Positions 27,498-36,305 of a DNA stretch of 64,000 nucleotides are shown here, piece by piece. Where the stretch lies: assembly GCF_005938085.1 (NCBI RefSeq), contig NZ_SMZK01000002.1:1-64000 (forward strand), in the 5' to 3' direction. Numbering within the stretch: position 1 is the first letter of the stretch; each line of letters opens with the position of its first letter. A program made the translations under genes and the position numbers. Below the pieces are notes generated by a model. It did no database searches, was not told the DNA's origin, and saw only the letters and a list, made by a program, of their open reading frames with translations. This DNA is from Haloterrigena sp. H1 (GTDB lineage Archaea; Halobacteriota; Halobacteria; Halobacteriales; Natrialbaceae).

Positions 27498-27645
27498 TGG
27501 TCTGTTTCTTCCTTCGCAGCCGAGAACAGCGGAAATGGACTCTCTTTCTGTATTTAAAGAAACCAGACCACAGGAAACAGAGGAAACAGAGGAAACAAAG
27601 GAAACCTACTATTTATCAATCTGGACGAACGTACCGGAGTCAAGG
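27498..27645. promoter_or_regulatory. Candidate replication origin / iteron-like repeats upstream of orc1
   Basis: Four copies of AGGAAAC at a strict 9-base period (27572, 27581, 27590, 27599) sit 40-75 bases before the orc1 start. Immediately left is an imperfect inverted repeat: TGGTCTGTTTCTT (27498-27510) against AAGAAACCAGACCA (27557-27570), with a TATA-like TATTTAAA (27551-27558) inside its right arm. Repeats plus inverted repeat beside an initiator gene are the expected layout of a haloarchaeal origin. They could alternatively be an autoregulatory operator. The left part (27292-27497) holds no gene. Confidence 0.55.
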
Positions 27646-28833
27646 ATGCCCAAGCCTAGAGAGAATCCGTTGCTCAACTTCGGTGAGAGTGTATTTTCGA
27701 ACCGTGACGCACTCTCGGAGTCGTACGAGCCCGATCGCATTCTCGAGCGGGACGAAGAAATCAATCAGTATGCGGCCGCTCTCCGTCCGATCGTTGAGGG
27801 ATCGACGCCGGACAACATCATGGTCTACGGCAATACCGGGGCCGGTAAGACCGCGGTGACGCGGTATATGATCGATATGATGTATGAAGCGTGCGAAAAC
27901 AGCGGAAATGCACTCTCTACGGTCTTCTTAAACTGCAACGAGATGACCGCCTTCAAGGTTGTTCGGACGCTCGTCAATGAGCTTCGCGACGAGGATAAAG
28001 ACGAGTTCCCTGCGCGCGGGCTCTCGACGCGGGACGCCCTCGACGCGTTGTACGAGGAGATCGACAATCGGGAGGGGACGTGTATCTTGATCCTTGACGA
28101 GATTGATCATATCGAAAACATCGACTCACTGCTCTACGATCTGAGTCGGAGCCACTCGACAGGGAATCTCGAGCACGCGACGGTCGGAATCATTGGGATC
28201 TCGAACGACTATACGTTTCGCGATATTCTTTCGTCGAAGACGAGAGGAACGTTCGCCGAGGAAGAACTCGACTTCACGCCGTACACTGCCAACGAACTGG
28301 AAGCAATCCTTCGCGACCGGGCTGAGATTGCGTTCCGCGACGGTGCGATCACGGAAGCGGCGATCAATCTGTGTGCGGCGATCGCAGCCCAAGACAGCGG
28401 TAATGCTCGTCAAGGGCTTGATATCCTCCATGCTGCGGGGAAAGAGGCTGATAAAAAGAACGACGAGCAGGTGACTGAAGTGCATATCCGAACGGGTAAG
28501 CGCAATGTCGAACGCGGGAATATTGAGCGACGAATAAATAGCCTCACCGTTCAGCAACAACACATCCTCTACACCCTCGCGCTGCTGGAAGCTGACGGCC
28601 AGACACCGGCCAGAACAAAGGAAATCTACTCTCTATACACCTCGGTCTGCGAGCAATCCGGGCTCGATCCGCTCTCGACGACGCGGAGCGTACGGGAACA
28701 CCTTGACAAGCTCTCGATGCAGGGGTTCGCTGATCAGATCCTTCGAAATAAAGGGCGGGACGGCGGGAAGTACCACGTCTATGAGTGTTCGATGCGGGCC
28801 GATATTGTCCTTGAGATAGATTTACGGGAGTGA
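27646..28833 (+). CDS. orc1: Orc1/Cdc6-family replication initiator, second gene
   Basis: A 395-residue AAA+ initiator from the ATG at 27646. The frame is open 66 codons further left, but that stretch contains the repeat region and lacks homology-like sequence. N-terminal block NPLLNFGESVFSNRDALSESYEPDRILERDEEI is typical. Walker A is YGNTGAGKTA, Walker B CILILDEIDH, sensor 1 GIIGISNDYTF. The winged helix ends the protein (SLTVQQQHILYTLALLE...REHLDKLSMQGF). It is longer and clearly distinct from the 334-residue paralogue at 8726, so the two probably serve different origins or replicons that fused. Confidence 0.95.
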   Translation: MPKPRENPLLNFGESVFSNRDALSESYEPDRILERDEEINQYAAALRPIVEGSTPDNIMVYGNTGAGKTAVTRYMIDMMYEACENSGNALSTVFLNCNEMTAFKVVRTLVNELRDEDKDEFPARGLSTRDALDALYEEIDNREGTCILILDEIDHIENIDSLLYDLSRSHSTGNLEHATVGIIGISNDYTFRDILSSKTRGTFAEEELDFTPYTANELEAILRDRAEIAFRDGAITEAAINLCAAIAAQDSGNARQGLDILHAAGKEADKKNDEQVTEVHIRTGKRNVERGNIERRINSLTVQQQHILYTLALLEADGQTPARTKEIYSLYTSVCEQSGLDPLSTTRSVREHLDKLSMQGFADQILRNKGRDGGKYHVYECSMRADIVLEIDLRE

Positions 28834-29001
28834 TCACCAGTTGTACCGGACTGGGTCTGTGAGGTGTCGCGTGTTATCACGAGGTCGAAGCTGAGGTACT
28901 CGTTTTGCCTTCTCTATAGAGTTCCTCCCAACATGGAATACTACCCGCTTCAGTACTCCGATTCCAAGAGTACGGAGAGTGTCCTGTAGCCAGTTCCAAA
29001 A

Positions 29002-29038
29002 TAGCCTATTTCAGAATAGCCTATCTTGAGATAGGCTA
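29002..29038. promoter_or_regulatory. Operator-like repeat upstream of ATPase gene
   Basis: A perfect palindrome TAGCCTATC-TTGA-GATAGGCTA (29017-29038) with an additional direct half-site TAGCCTAT at 29002-29009, 15 bases away. It ends 38 bases before the ATG at 29077. Repeated half-sites at helical spacing suggest a regulator-binding site; a stem-loop in a leader RNA is the alternative. Confidence 0.6.
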
Positions 29039-29076
29039 CTCGGAAGTATTATCCTCTGGTGGGATAACGTATTGAT

Positions 29077-30456
29077 ATGGAGCGCTTCGTCAACCGGGAA
29101 AAGGAGCTCTCACGTCTCCGCAGGTGCTACGACTCCGATGACGCTGAGATGGTCGTCATCTTCGGCCGGCGGCGTCTTGGGAAAACGCAACTCGTCCAGC
29201 ACTCGCTTGCCGAGCGCGACGACGCCGTTGTCTATCAGGCTACGGAAACCACTCCACAGATACAACTCAATGAGTTCGTCGACGTCGCTGCCGACACGTT
29301 TCCAGGGATTACGGATATCAAACAGAACTGGGAAGCACTCCTGGGGTATCTCGGCGACCGAGACGGGATCGTTGTCCTTGACGAATTTCCCTACCTGATT
29401 GACGCCGATGAGAGCCTTCCCTCGGTCATTCAGCGGTTATGGGACCAGCGATTCCAAAACACATCGGGAACACTCATTTTGGTTGGCTCATCGATCAGCA
29501 TGATGGAAGAAGCGACGCTCCTTGGGAACAGTCCTCTGTACGGGCGTTTCACCGAGAAACTTGATCTGCGGCCGCTCGAGTTCACCGCTGCACAAGAGTT
29601 CCTTCCAGACGAGTACTCCCCAGAAGAGCGTGTTTTCGCGTGGGGGATTTTCGGTGGCGTCCCATACTATCTCGACGGTATCGATCTCAATCAGGACCTC
29701 GGGACAGTCCTCACGAAGGAAGTGCTCTCTCAGAAAGGGTACCTCCACAACGAACCAGAATACGTCCTCCGAACCGAACTCACAGACCCGAATCGGTATT
29801 TTGCGATCCTCACTGCAATAGCCGCAGGAAAGACGACCTCGAACGAGATTGCCCAAACGGTGGGAATCGACGGGAAACAAATCTCGACGTACACTCAGAA
29901 GTTAGAGCGGTTGCGGCTCATTGAACGGGAAGTTCCCATCACTGAGGAGAAAGCGAAGTCACGCCGCGGACGCTATCGAATCCTGGATCCCCTCTTTCGC
30001 TTCTGGTTCCGCTTCGTCTACGGCAAAGAAGATCGATACGAGCGTCTAGGTGAGGACGCCTACGAAGCAGTTATCGAACCAGAATTGCCTGATTTCGTCA
30101 GTCAAAAGTTCGAAACGCTTTGCCAGAATGCACTCCCGAACCTGTATCCAGAGAAGTTGTTCCTCGACATCGGCCGCTGGTGGTACAAAGAACATGAAGT
30201 GGATGTTGTCGGGTTCACCACAGACGGAACGATGGTTGTCGGTGAATGCAAGTTCACTAATTCGCCACTGGACTACAGTGCTCTGTCATCACTCGAAGAT
30301 CACGCGTCGAAAATTCGCTGGACGCCAGACTCCGGTGAAGTTGACACGGAATACGCGTTGTTCACACGAAGTGGCGCAACACAATCAGTACATGAAGCCG
30401 TGTCCGAGCGTGACGATATCCAATTATTCAACTTAGATGACGTTACTGGCTCATAG
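29077..30456 (+). CDS. Archaeal ATPase with C-terminal DUF234 nuclease-like domain
   Basis: A 459-residue STAND/AAA-type ATPase. FVNREKELSRL starts the domain, the P-loop is FGRRRLGKTQLV (near residue 30), Walker B is GIVVLDEFPYL (near 107), sensor region LILVGSSISMM. A winged helix follows (SNEIAQTVGIDGKQISTYTQKLERLRLIEREVP), then the DUF234 domain with PD-(D/E)XK-like residues in HEVDVVGFTTDGTMVVGECKF. This family is common on archaeal plasmids; biological role unsettled, with DNA-targeting defence or maintenance proposed. It stands alone behind an operator-like palindrome. Confidence 0.88.
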   Translation: MERFVNREKELSRLRRCYDSDDAEMVVIFGRRRLGKTQLVQHSLAERDDAVVYQATETTPQIQLNEFVDVAADTFPGITDIKQNWEALLGYLGDRDGIVVLDEFPYLIDADESLPSVIQRLWDQRFQNTSGTLILVGSSISMMEEATLLGNSPLYGRFTEKLDLRPLEFTAAQEFLPDEYSPEERVFAWGIFGGVPYYLDGIDLNQDLGTVLTKEVLSQKGYLHNEPEYVLRTELTDPNRYFAILTAIAAGKTTSNEIAQTVGIDGKQISTYTQKLERLRLIEREVPITEEKAKSRRGRYRILDPLFRFWFRFVYGKEDRYERLGEDAYEAVIEPELPDFVSQKFETLCQNALPNLYPEKLFLDIGRWWYKEHEVDVVGFTTDGTMVVGECKFTNSPLDYSALSSLEDHASKIRWTPDSGEVDTEYALFTRSGATQSVHEAVSERDDIQLFNLDDVTGS

Positions 30457-30489
30457 TGAATGGAGTATTTGTTGTGAGTGAAAGACCGT

Positions 30490-30720
30490 GAATCCCTCGG
30501 TCAAGCGCTCGGACGGCTCGAGTGATCGGGGTTTGGTTTGAATACTCGTTTCGGAAGCGTTCGCTCGAGTCACCGGATTCGAATAGCGTACCGGCGTAGC
30601 CACGATTCAGAAGTGACGCAGACCACTCCCGCCGTCCGAGCGCGTGAATGGTACCGCGAATTCCGTGAGATTGTCCTGATGTGTCTCGTCTATAACATCA
30701 AACAGTACGTAACCTGCTGA
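30490..30720 (+). pseudogene. Decayed IS5-family transposase C-terminus
   Basis: Two pieces match the intact IS5 protein: SVKRS at about 30498-30512, and RAREWYREFREIVLMCLVYNIKQ ending at 30720. Between them lie about 110 bases bordered by complementary arms CGCTCGGACGGC (30506-30517) and GCCGTCCGAGCG (30631-30642), perhaps a tiny insertion. It is a different, older IS5 lineage than the 940-bp copies. The rest of 30457-30490 is unassigned. Confidence 0.75.
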
Positions 30721-30819
30721 GTCCAACGCCGTATGGCGATTCAATAGAACCAATCGACCCCAATTCGGGAAATCCTGAAGAGGTGCTACCGCGAACGAAC
30801 AGCCAAGGCCGACTACATC

Positions 30820-31059
30820 GTGGAACTCAAAGACTCGGTCTTTCGCGAGACACCACTCGCGGAGGCGAATTTCGATGAGGATTCTCGACTTGTGTTCGGA
30901 TCGAAAGAGGACGCAGAGAAGTGGGTGACTGAACAGAACCGAGAACACACGAGCAGGGGGCAACTCACGCTCCACACCGCCCATCCGGCCGACACGTCGG
31001 ATGTTGACGCCTACGTCGTCTTCCAGCCGGTGAAAGGCGTCTGGGTTCCAGATTCGTAG
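30820..31059 (+). CDS. Small acidic hypothetical protein
   Basis: A 79-residue soluble protein from a GTG start (VELKDSVFRETPLAEANFDE...). It ends VFQPVKGVWVPDS. No domain recognised. The composition is coding-like and typical of haloarchaeal proteins. It lies 65 bases upstream of the SWIM gene on the same strand, so co-transcription is possible. The frame is open a few codons further left, so the start is uncertain. Confidence 0.5.
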   Translation: MELKDSVFRETPLAEANFDEDSRLVFGSKEDAEKWVTEQNREHTSRGQLTLHTAHPADTSDVDAYVVFQPVKGVWVPDS

Positions 31060-31124
31060 GCACACGGCCCCAGCCGTCCACTACAGTATTACTACGGACC
31101 CAGGGCAATAGATACGTTACAAGG

Positions 31125-32942
31125 ATGGCGAGTTCCGACCCGACACTCACGGAGGCAGCAGTCCGAGATCTGGCACGCCCCCAATCATACGACCGGGGGG
31201 AAAACTACTACGACGAGGGTGCCGTCGTTGAGCTCGTCCGGCGCGGTGAGACGATCCGAGCGGCGGTTGAAGGCAGCCAGTACGAGCCCTACCAGGTGCG
31301 GATCGAGCTCGACGAAACCGGGGTCGTCGACACGGCATGTTCCTGTCCATACGATCACGGTGGGATTTGCAAGCACCGTGTAGCTGTCCTCCTGACGTAC
31401 GTCTGTGATCCCGACAGGATCGACGAGCGAACGCCAGTCTCCGAACTGGTCGCCGACGCGGATCCCGAGGATCTCCGTGACGTTCTTGTCGACCTCGTCG
31501 AGAGTTACCCGGAGTTGGCAGAGCAGGTTGAGTCCCGGCTCGAACCACTAGACATAGGAGATGAGGGTGACGACGCTCGCGACCGCACGCCCGACATCAA
31601 TCGGGAGTCGATCCGCCAGCAGGTGCAGTACATTCTCCGTCCCACCGAGGGACGTAGCGCCCACGCGTACGACCCGTATGAGGCGGTCGAAACTGACGTC
31701 GAGAAGTTGCGAAACCTGCTCGACCAGGCACGGACAGCCGTCGAGACCGGCGACGGCGAGACGACACTGGATATCCTCGAACCGCTGGTCGACGAACTCA
31801 TGGACGAGGAGTGGCTCGCTCTCTCGTACGACGATTCGCACGCGATCTTCGAGTTTTTCGACGAGGTCGACCGAGTGCTGGCCGAGGCATTGCTCACGGC
31901 CGACCTCTCGGAGGCCGAGCGTGTCGACTGGGAAGAGCGGCTCTGGGCGTGGGAACAGGAGATGGAAGGCTATACCCACCAGCCACCGTACAGCGTCGCC
32001 CTCGAAGCGGCACAGCGGGGCTGGAACTTCGAGCCGGTCCAGCGGGCGATGCAGGGCGACATCGGCTACGCGGACCTCTGGGAGGGCGATCCGCCGTGGT
32101 ACGCCGAGGACTTCGTCAGGGCCCGCCTCAACGTCCTCGAACGCCAAGACCGCATCGAGGAGTACCTGAATCTGGCGGAAGCTGCGGACCTGATCGACGA
32201 CTACGGGACCATGCTCGTCGAGGAGGGACGGATCGACGAGGCGATCGAGTACGGCCGACACAATCTGTACTCCCCGGACGAGGCACTCACGCTGGCCAAA
32301 GCCCTTCGAGAACACGACCGGCCGGAGGCCGCCCTGGAGATCGCCCAGCACGGATTGACCCTCAACGACAGCAGCGAGCAAGCGGAGCTGGCCGAGTGGC
32401 TCCGCGACCGGGTCAGCAGCATGGGCGAATCCGAGATTGCGCTGGAGGCAGCCATTGCCGCGTTCGACGCTTCGACGACGCTTGCGGCCTATCAGGCTAC
32501 AGAGGAATTCGCTGGCGAGGAGTGGCCAACCGTCCGCGAGGAGCTACTGGAATCGCTTGCAGACAAGGACACGAGACAGCGGACTGCGCGACGGCACGTC
32601 GAGATTTTTCTATACGCGGAGCGATACGACGAGGCCATTGCCATTGCGGACCGCTTTTCGGATTACAAGGTCGTGGAGCCGGTTGTCGAGGCCGTCTGGG
32701 AGGAGCACCCCCACTGGACGATCGACGCCTGCAAGGAGCAGGCCGAGCCGATCATCGAGGAGGGACAGTCTCAGCAGTATCACCATGCGGTGGACTGGCT
32801 GGAGTACGCGGGAAAGGCAGCCCAGGCGTCGGGAAACCTCGACGAGTGGCGTACCTACGTGGAGGACTTACGAGACGAGCACTATCAGAAGTACAAGTTG
32901 CGACCGATGTTGGAGGATCTGTTGGAGGAGTTCTCGTGTTGA
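31125..32942 (+). CDS. SWIM zinc-finger protein with helical repeats
   Basis: A 605-residue protein. N-terminal SWIM domain: SYDRGENYYDEGAVVEL, then ACSCPYDHGGICKHRVAVLL, giving the CxC and CxH zinc ligands near residues 73-85. The rest is an alpha-helical, TPR-like array (helices around residues 200-600, e.g. ALTLAKALREHDRPEAALEIA). The C-terminal block YVEDLRDEHYQKYKLRPMLEDLLEEF closely resembles the C-terminus of the gene split at 33624-36309. SWIM domains bind DNA or proteins. The gene converges on the minus-strand cluster at 33.6-39.8 kb, with which it may work. Confidence 0.85.
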   Translation: MASSDPTLTEAAVRDLARPQSYDRGENYYDEGAVVELVRRGETIRAAVEGSQYEPYQVRIELDETGVVDTACSCPYDHGGICKHRVAVLLTYVCDPDRIDERTPVSELVADADPEDLRDVLVDLVESYPELAEQVESRLEPLDIGDEGDDARDRTPDINRESIRQQVQYILRPTEGRSAHAYDPYEAVETDVEKLRNLLDQARTAVETGDGETTLDILEPLVDELMDEEWLALSYDDSHAIFEFFDEVDRVLAEALLTADLSEAERVDWEERLWAWEQEMEGYTHQPPYSVALEAAQRGWNFEPVQRAMQGDIGYADLWEGDPPWYAEDFVRARLNVLERQDRIEEYLNLAEAADLIDDYGTMLVEEGRIDEAIEYGRHNLYSPDEALTLAKALREHDRPEAALEIAQHGLTLNDSSEQAELAEWLRDRVSSMGESEIALEAAIAAFDASTTLAAYQATEEFAGEEWPTVREELLESLADKDTRQRTARRHVEIFLYAERYDEAIAIADRFSDYKVVEPVVEAVWEEHPHWTIDACKEQAEPIIEEGQSQQYHHAVDWLEYAGKAAQASGNLDEWRTYVEDLRDEHYQKYKLRPMLEDLLEEFSC

Positions 32943-33119
32943 TCCGAAACAGGTGAAGCGTGGACAGAGATACCAGAGACCGCTCTCACCGCGCCGGACG
33001 GGCCTGACGTCAGTCTGTGCTGAAAGAGCGGATAGAGAGCGATGGGGCAGTCTCCTTTTGGCTCCCGGCTAGCACCTCGTGCGATAGCCTTCTCTGTCTT
33101 CGTGGATACACTTCAACCG

Positions 33120-33608
33120 ATGCAAACCGAGACGTGGATCGGGCGAACGATCATCGACCAACTCACTACCCACGACAGACGCTACAAACACGATTACGGT
33201 GGCGTCGAAAAAACGACCGATGACCTCGTCTCAGCCTGTGTGAAACTCGATCTCATCACGTCAGGGGACGAACCCGGACTTCCATCGATAGAGCAGTTTT
33301 TCACAGCGGACGCGGATCTCGAACCAGAGGTCGAGACGACACTCGAATCACTCGAGGAACGGGGCCTGATTGAGCGTGTTGGGGAGCGCGAGCGGCTTGG
33401 CCCACCGCTCGAACCGGGTGACTACGAGACTACAGTTCTCTGGGAGCCGACAGTCGATGGACGGGCCGAAGCGAGCGCAATTCGCGAGGCATACTCCACA
33501 AAGGTCGAAGCACTCGCGGAATCGCACGGCACAGAATCAGACGAGTTCAAGGAACAAATCGTGACGCTCGCCAGAACGTACGGCATCCTCCCGAACTACT
33601 TCGGATGA
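33120..33608 (+). CDS. Hypothetical protein, HTH-like C-terminal half
   Basis: A 162-residue acidic protein from ATG 33120 (MQTETWIGRTIIDQLTT). The frame is open 26 codons upstream but that part lacks coding character. The middle has a winged-helix-like segment VETTLESLEERGLIERVGE. No family recognised. It ends only 16 bases before the reverse-strand stop of the disrupted gene at 33624. Confidence 0.6.
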   Translation: MQTETWIGRTIIDQLTTHDRRYKHDYGGVEKTTDDLVSACVKLDLITSGDEPGLPSIEQFFTADADLEPEVETTLESLEERGLIERVGERERLGPPLEPGDYETTVLWEPTVDGRAEASAIREAYSTKVEALAESHGTESDEFKEQIVTLARTYGILPNYFG

Positions 33609-33692
33609 GATCCTGATCGAGGCTCAGATCCCGGCTTTCTCCAGCTCGTCGAGAAACGCCGGCCGATTCGAGTACTCGTCTCGCAGGAACGA

Positions 33693-35124
33693 CAGTGAAC
33701 TACCCCGACCTACTCGCCGCCTTCGGCGGCTCCTTGAGGGCGGGGCTTCCCGTTTCAACGACACGACTTGCAGACACGGAAACCGAGTCCACAGCGGTCG
33801 CAGTCTCTGCAGGCGTAGATTCGGAGTGAACCACTCCTAGTGTGTTGAGACCACGCGACAGCACGTTCACCGACGCGTTCCAATCCCTGTCCAGTTCGAA
33901 CCCGCACGCTGGACACGAATGCTCGCGTTTCCAGATGGGCTTCCACGTCGAAACGCCGCACGAGGCGCACTCCTTGGTCGTCCCGCGCGGCTCGACTTCC
34001 TTGACGTGACAGCCGTTCTTCTCGCCGTGGTGTTTGAGGATGGTAATGAAGTCGCGCCACCCGACCTCGGCCTTGTTCCGTGCATTCTCCGGCGATTCGA
34101 GCATCTCCTTTACGGAGAGGTCTTCGACGAAGACGGCGTCGTACTCAGTGGTGTAGAAATGCGCGAGCTTGTGCTTGAAGTCTTGCTTCTTGTTTGACAT
34201 CCGGGCGTGGACTTCCGCGACACGGCGGCGTTGCTTCTCCCAGTTGTGTGATTCGTACTCTTTTCGAGAGAGCGAGCGTTGCTCGCGTTCGAGCCGCTCG
34301 CGGTCAGCGGACAGGTCGAGCCGCTCGATCGAGCGCCCATCCGAATCGTGGATAAAGTTGAGCACACCGAGGTCAAGACCCACGGTGTCATCGGGATGGA
34401 TGTCTTCGACGGCGGATGTCTCGGGTGTATCAGTCTTGATGCAGAACGAGACGAACCACGCGCCGGTCGGCTCTTTCTTGAGAGTCACCTCTTTGATTTG
34501 CTCGTGGTCAGGGAGGTCTCGATGGAGGCGAATCGGAATTTCGCGAGTTTTGCCCTTAAGTTTCGTGAGGATGAGGAGTCCGCGTCCGTTCGGGCCACTC
34601 TTCTTGTCGAGTTCGAAGCCTGATTGGCGGTACGTGAAACTCCTGTACTCTCGGGGCTTTTTCCAGTTCAACGATCCTACGTTGTAGCCCTTGGCTTTGA
34701 GCTTCCCGAGGTTCTCGATGTTGTCTCGGATGCGCTCGACGGCCTTCTGCAGGACGGTGGAGTAGACCTGTTTCAGGTCTGGCCACCAGTCTTTCATCGT
34801 GGGTAGCGTGTCGCGGATGCTCCAGACGCGCTGGCGGAGCGTGCCCGCGTCGTTGGGAATTTTGTTGAACTCGCAGAGTGCGTGGTTGTAGGTTTGTCGC
34901 ACGATGTTCCGAGTCCAGTCCATCGCTTCGCGTTGCTCGGTGGTTGGGAGCAATCGAAAGCGAGGGCTGTATATCATCCGATGTGTCTCTATGTACGATA
35001 GATTCTACGGTAAAGATTCTGGTTGTCCCGTGTTTGAGACTCGTGCGGATGCCGTATCCCCGCCCTACTCGCTCTTTCCGATCGCTCCTTGAGGGCGGGG
35101 GCTTGGCACCCTCACCGCCACCGC
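33693..35124 (-). mobile_element. IS200/IS605-group (IS1341-type) element encoding only TnpB
   Basis: A 1,432-bp element with borders fixed by the interrupted gene. On the minus strand it starts GCGGTGGCGGTGAGGG after TTTA and ends GTAGTTCACTG. Each end has a subterminal hairpin with arms like CCCGCCCT/AGGGCGGG (35058-35100; 33703-33750). No target duplication, no inverted ends and no TnpA, as expected for the group. The 77-bp unit at 56931-57007 has the same two tips. Confidence 0.92.
33700..34977 (-). CDS. tnpB: RNA-guided endonuclease TnpB
   Basis: A 425-residue TnpB. RuvC-type catalytic acids are seen in VGLDLGVLNF (Asp), VFVEDLSVKEM (Glu) and DRDWNASVNVLSRG (Asp). The zinc finger is CASC...CPAC. 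The N-terminal REC-like region is complete. The stop lies only 7 bases from the element end, so the guide RNA (omega RNA) would overlap the 3' coding end and take its guide from the flank beginning at 33692. Intact. Cleavage of the empty donor site to favour retention of the element is the established role of such proteins. Confidence 0.93.
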   Translation of the reverse strand: MIYSPRFRLLPTTEQREAMDWTRNIVRQTYNHALCEFNKIPNDAGTLRQRVWSIRDTLPTMKDWWPDLKQVYSTVLQKAVERIRDNIENLGKLKAKGYNVGSLNWKKPREYRSFTYRQSGFELDKKSGPNGRGLLILTKLKGKTREIPIRLHRDLPDHEQIKEVTLKKEPTGAWFVSFCIKTDTPETSAVEDIHPDDTVGLDLGVLNFIHDSDGRSIERLDLSADRERLEREQRSLSRKEYESHNWEKQRRRVAEVHARMSNKKQDFKHKLAHFYTTEYDAVFVEDLSVKEMLESPENARNKAEVGWRDFITILKHHGEKNGCHVKEVEPRGTTKECASCGVSTWKPIWKREHSCPACGFELDRDWNASVNVLSRGLNTLGVVHSESTPAETATAVDSVSVSASRVVETGSPALKEPPKAASRSG

Positions 35125-36305
35125 TAAATTTTCGAACCGTCGGTCACGTCCCAGCGTCTGTATCGTCTGGAGGTGTTCGGCGACCTGTCTGTAATACTTG
35201 CGACGACTCGCGTCGGTAGCGGCCTTCTTGATTTCGCGACGATACGCATCGAAGTACGCAGCGGGATCGTGGGCTCCGAGTTGGTCGATGTAGGCTTCGA
35301 ACAGATCGAGATCGTGGGCGTTCGTGACTGTCTCGAAGGCGTCTTCGATCCGATCCTCTCGCAGGTGGATTTCGATGATCGTGTCGGCGTCCGTCTCCTC
35401 GTACTGATCGACAAGGAACTCACAGAGCCCGACTGTATCTGACCCAGAGAATGCCTCAGTCCCGTACTCCGCGACGGTAATAGCGGCCTCCCGTTCACCT
35501 TCCTCCACTAGGAGGCGAGCATATCGGAGACAGAGGTGTCGAGATGCAGGATAGTGTCGGTTGAGGATGCCTCCGAGTTCTGCCTGCTCGTCGATGCGGT
35601 CGAGCAGTTCCACGTAGCCGCGCAGCCAGGCGGTTTCGGTGAATCCGTCGAGTAACTCCTCTTCGTTGGCGTGGGTAGTGAGATCACCGCGTCGCCACGT
35701 ATCCGCATCCTCGTCGTACTGGCCACCGTAGAGTCGATCGGAATCGAGCTGTTCGTCGAGTCGATCCCGCAACAGGGACTGCCAGTAGCGATAGTCGTCC
35801 TCGGTCGTGCACAACTCCCAGAGCGCCTCTCTGAAGTGCTGGGGGAATCCTCCCTCCTCGTGTTCGTTGATCCACTGGTCGAAACAGTATTCGATGTACT
35901 CGTGTTTCTCCTCGTGCGGGAGGTTCGCCTCACGGATAGTGGTTGCGTAGCTCGCGATGGCGTCCTGAAAGGTTTCGTCGTGTTCGAAGCCACCCCGATG
36001 AGGATCGAACTCGTGGAGGTGATCGCGCCCCGCCTCGAATATCGCACGATAGATGGTCGCAGCGTCGCGGTATCGCCCCTTCTCGATATACGACTCTGCC
36101 CGGTCTTCGTACGTGGTGAAGTTTGGTGCAGACTGGTACCCGTATTTGGTTTCGATTTCGTCTCGTAGTTCGTAGACATCGAGATCCGACGTGTCCAGAA
36201 AGGAATGAAACCGCCGTTCAAGGTCCGGGTCGGCTGCCAATTCCCGGACGAGAAACGTTCGGAGTACCTCCGGCGGCGTCTCTTCGAGTTTCTTCTCGAT
36301 GTCGC

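Noticed and set aside
27572..27605. AGGAAAC repeats as a CRISPR array
   Set aside because: Period of 9 bases and no spacers; iteron-like or simple tandem repeat.
31147..32956. Long frames opposite or overlapping the SWIM gene (277 to 381 codons)
   Set aside because: High-GC shadows. The SWIM frame has the conserved CxC/CxH motif and acidic composition; the others are Arg-rich or lack motifs.
35065..35124. C-terminal residues ending GAIGKSE as a genuine protein end of the helical-repeat gene
   Set aside because: They are translation of the IS left end; the true C-terminus is stranded at 33624-33692.
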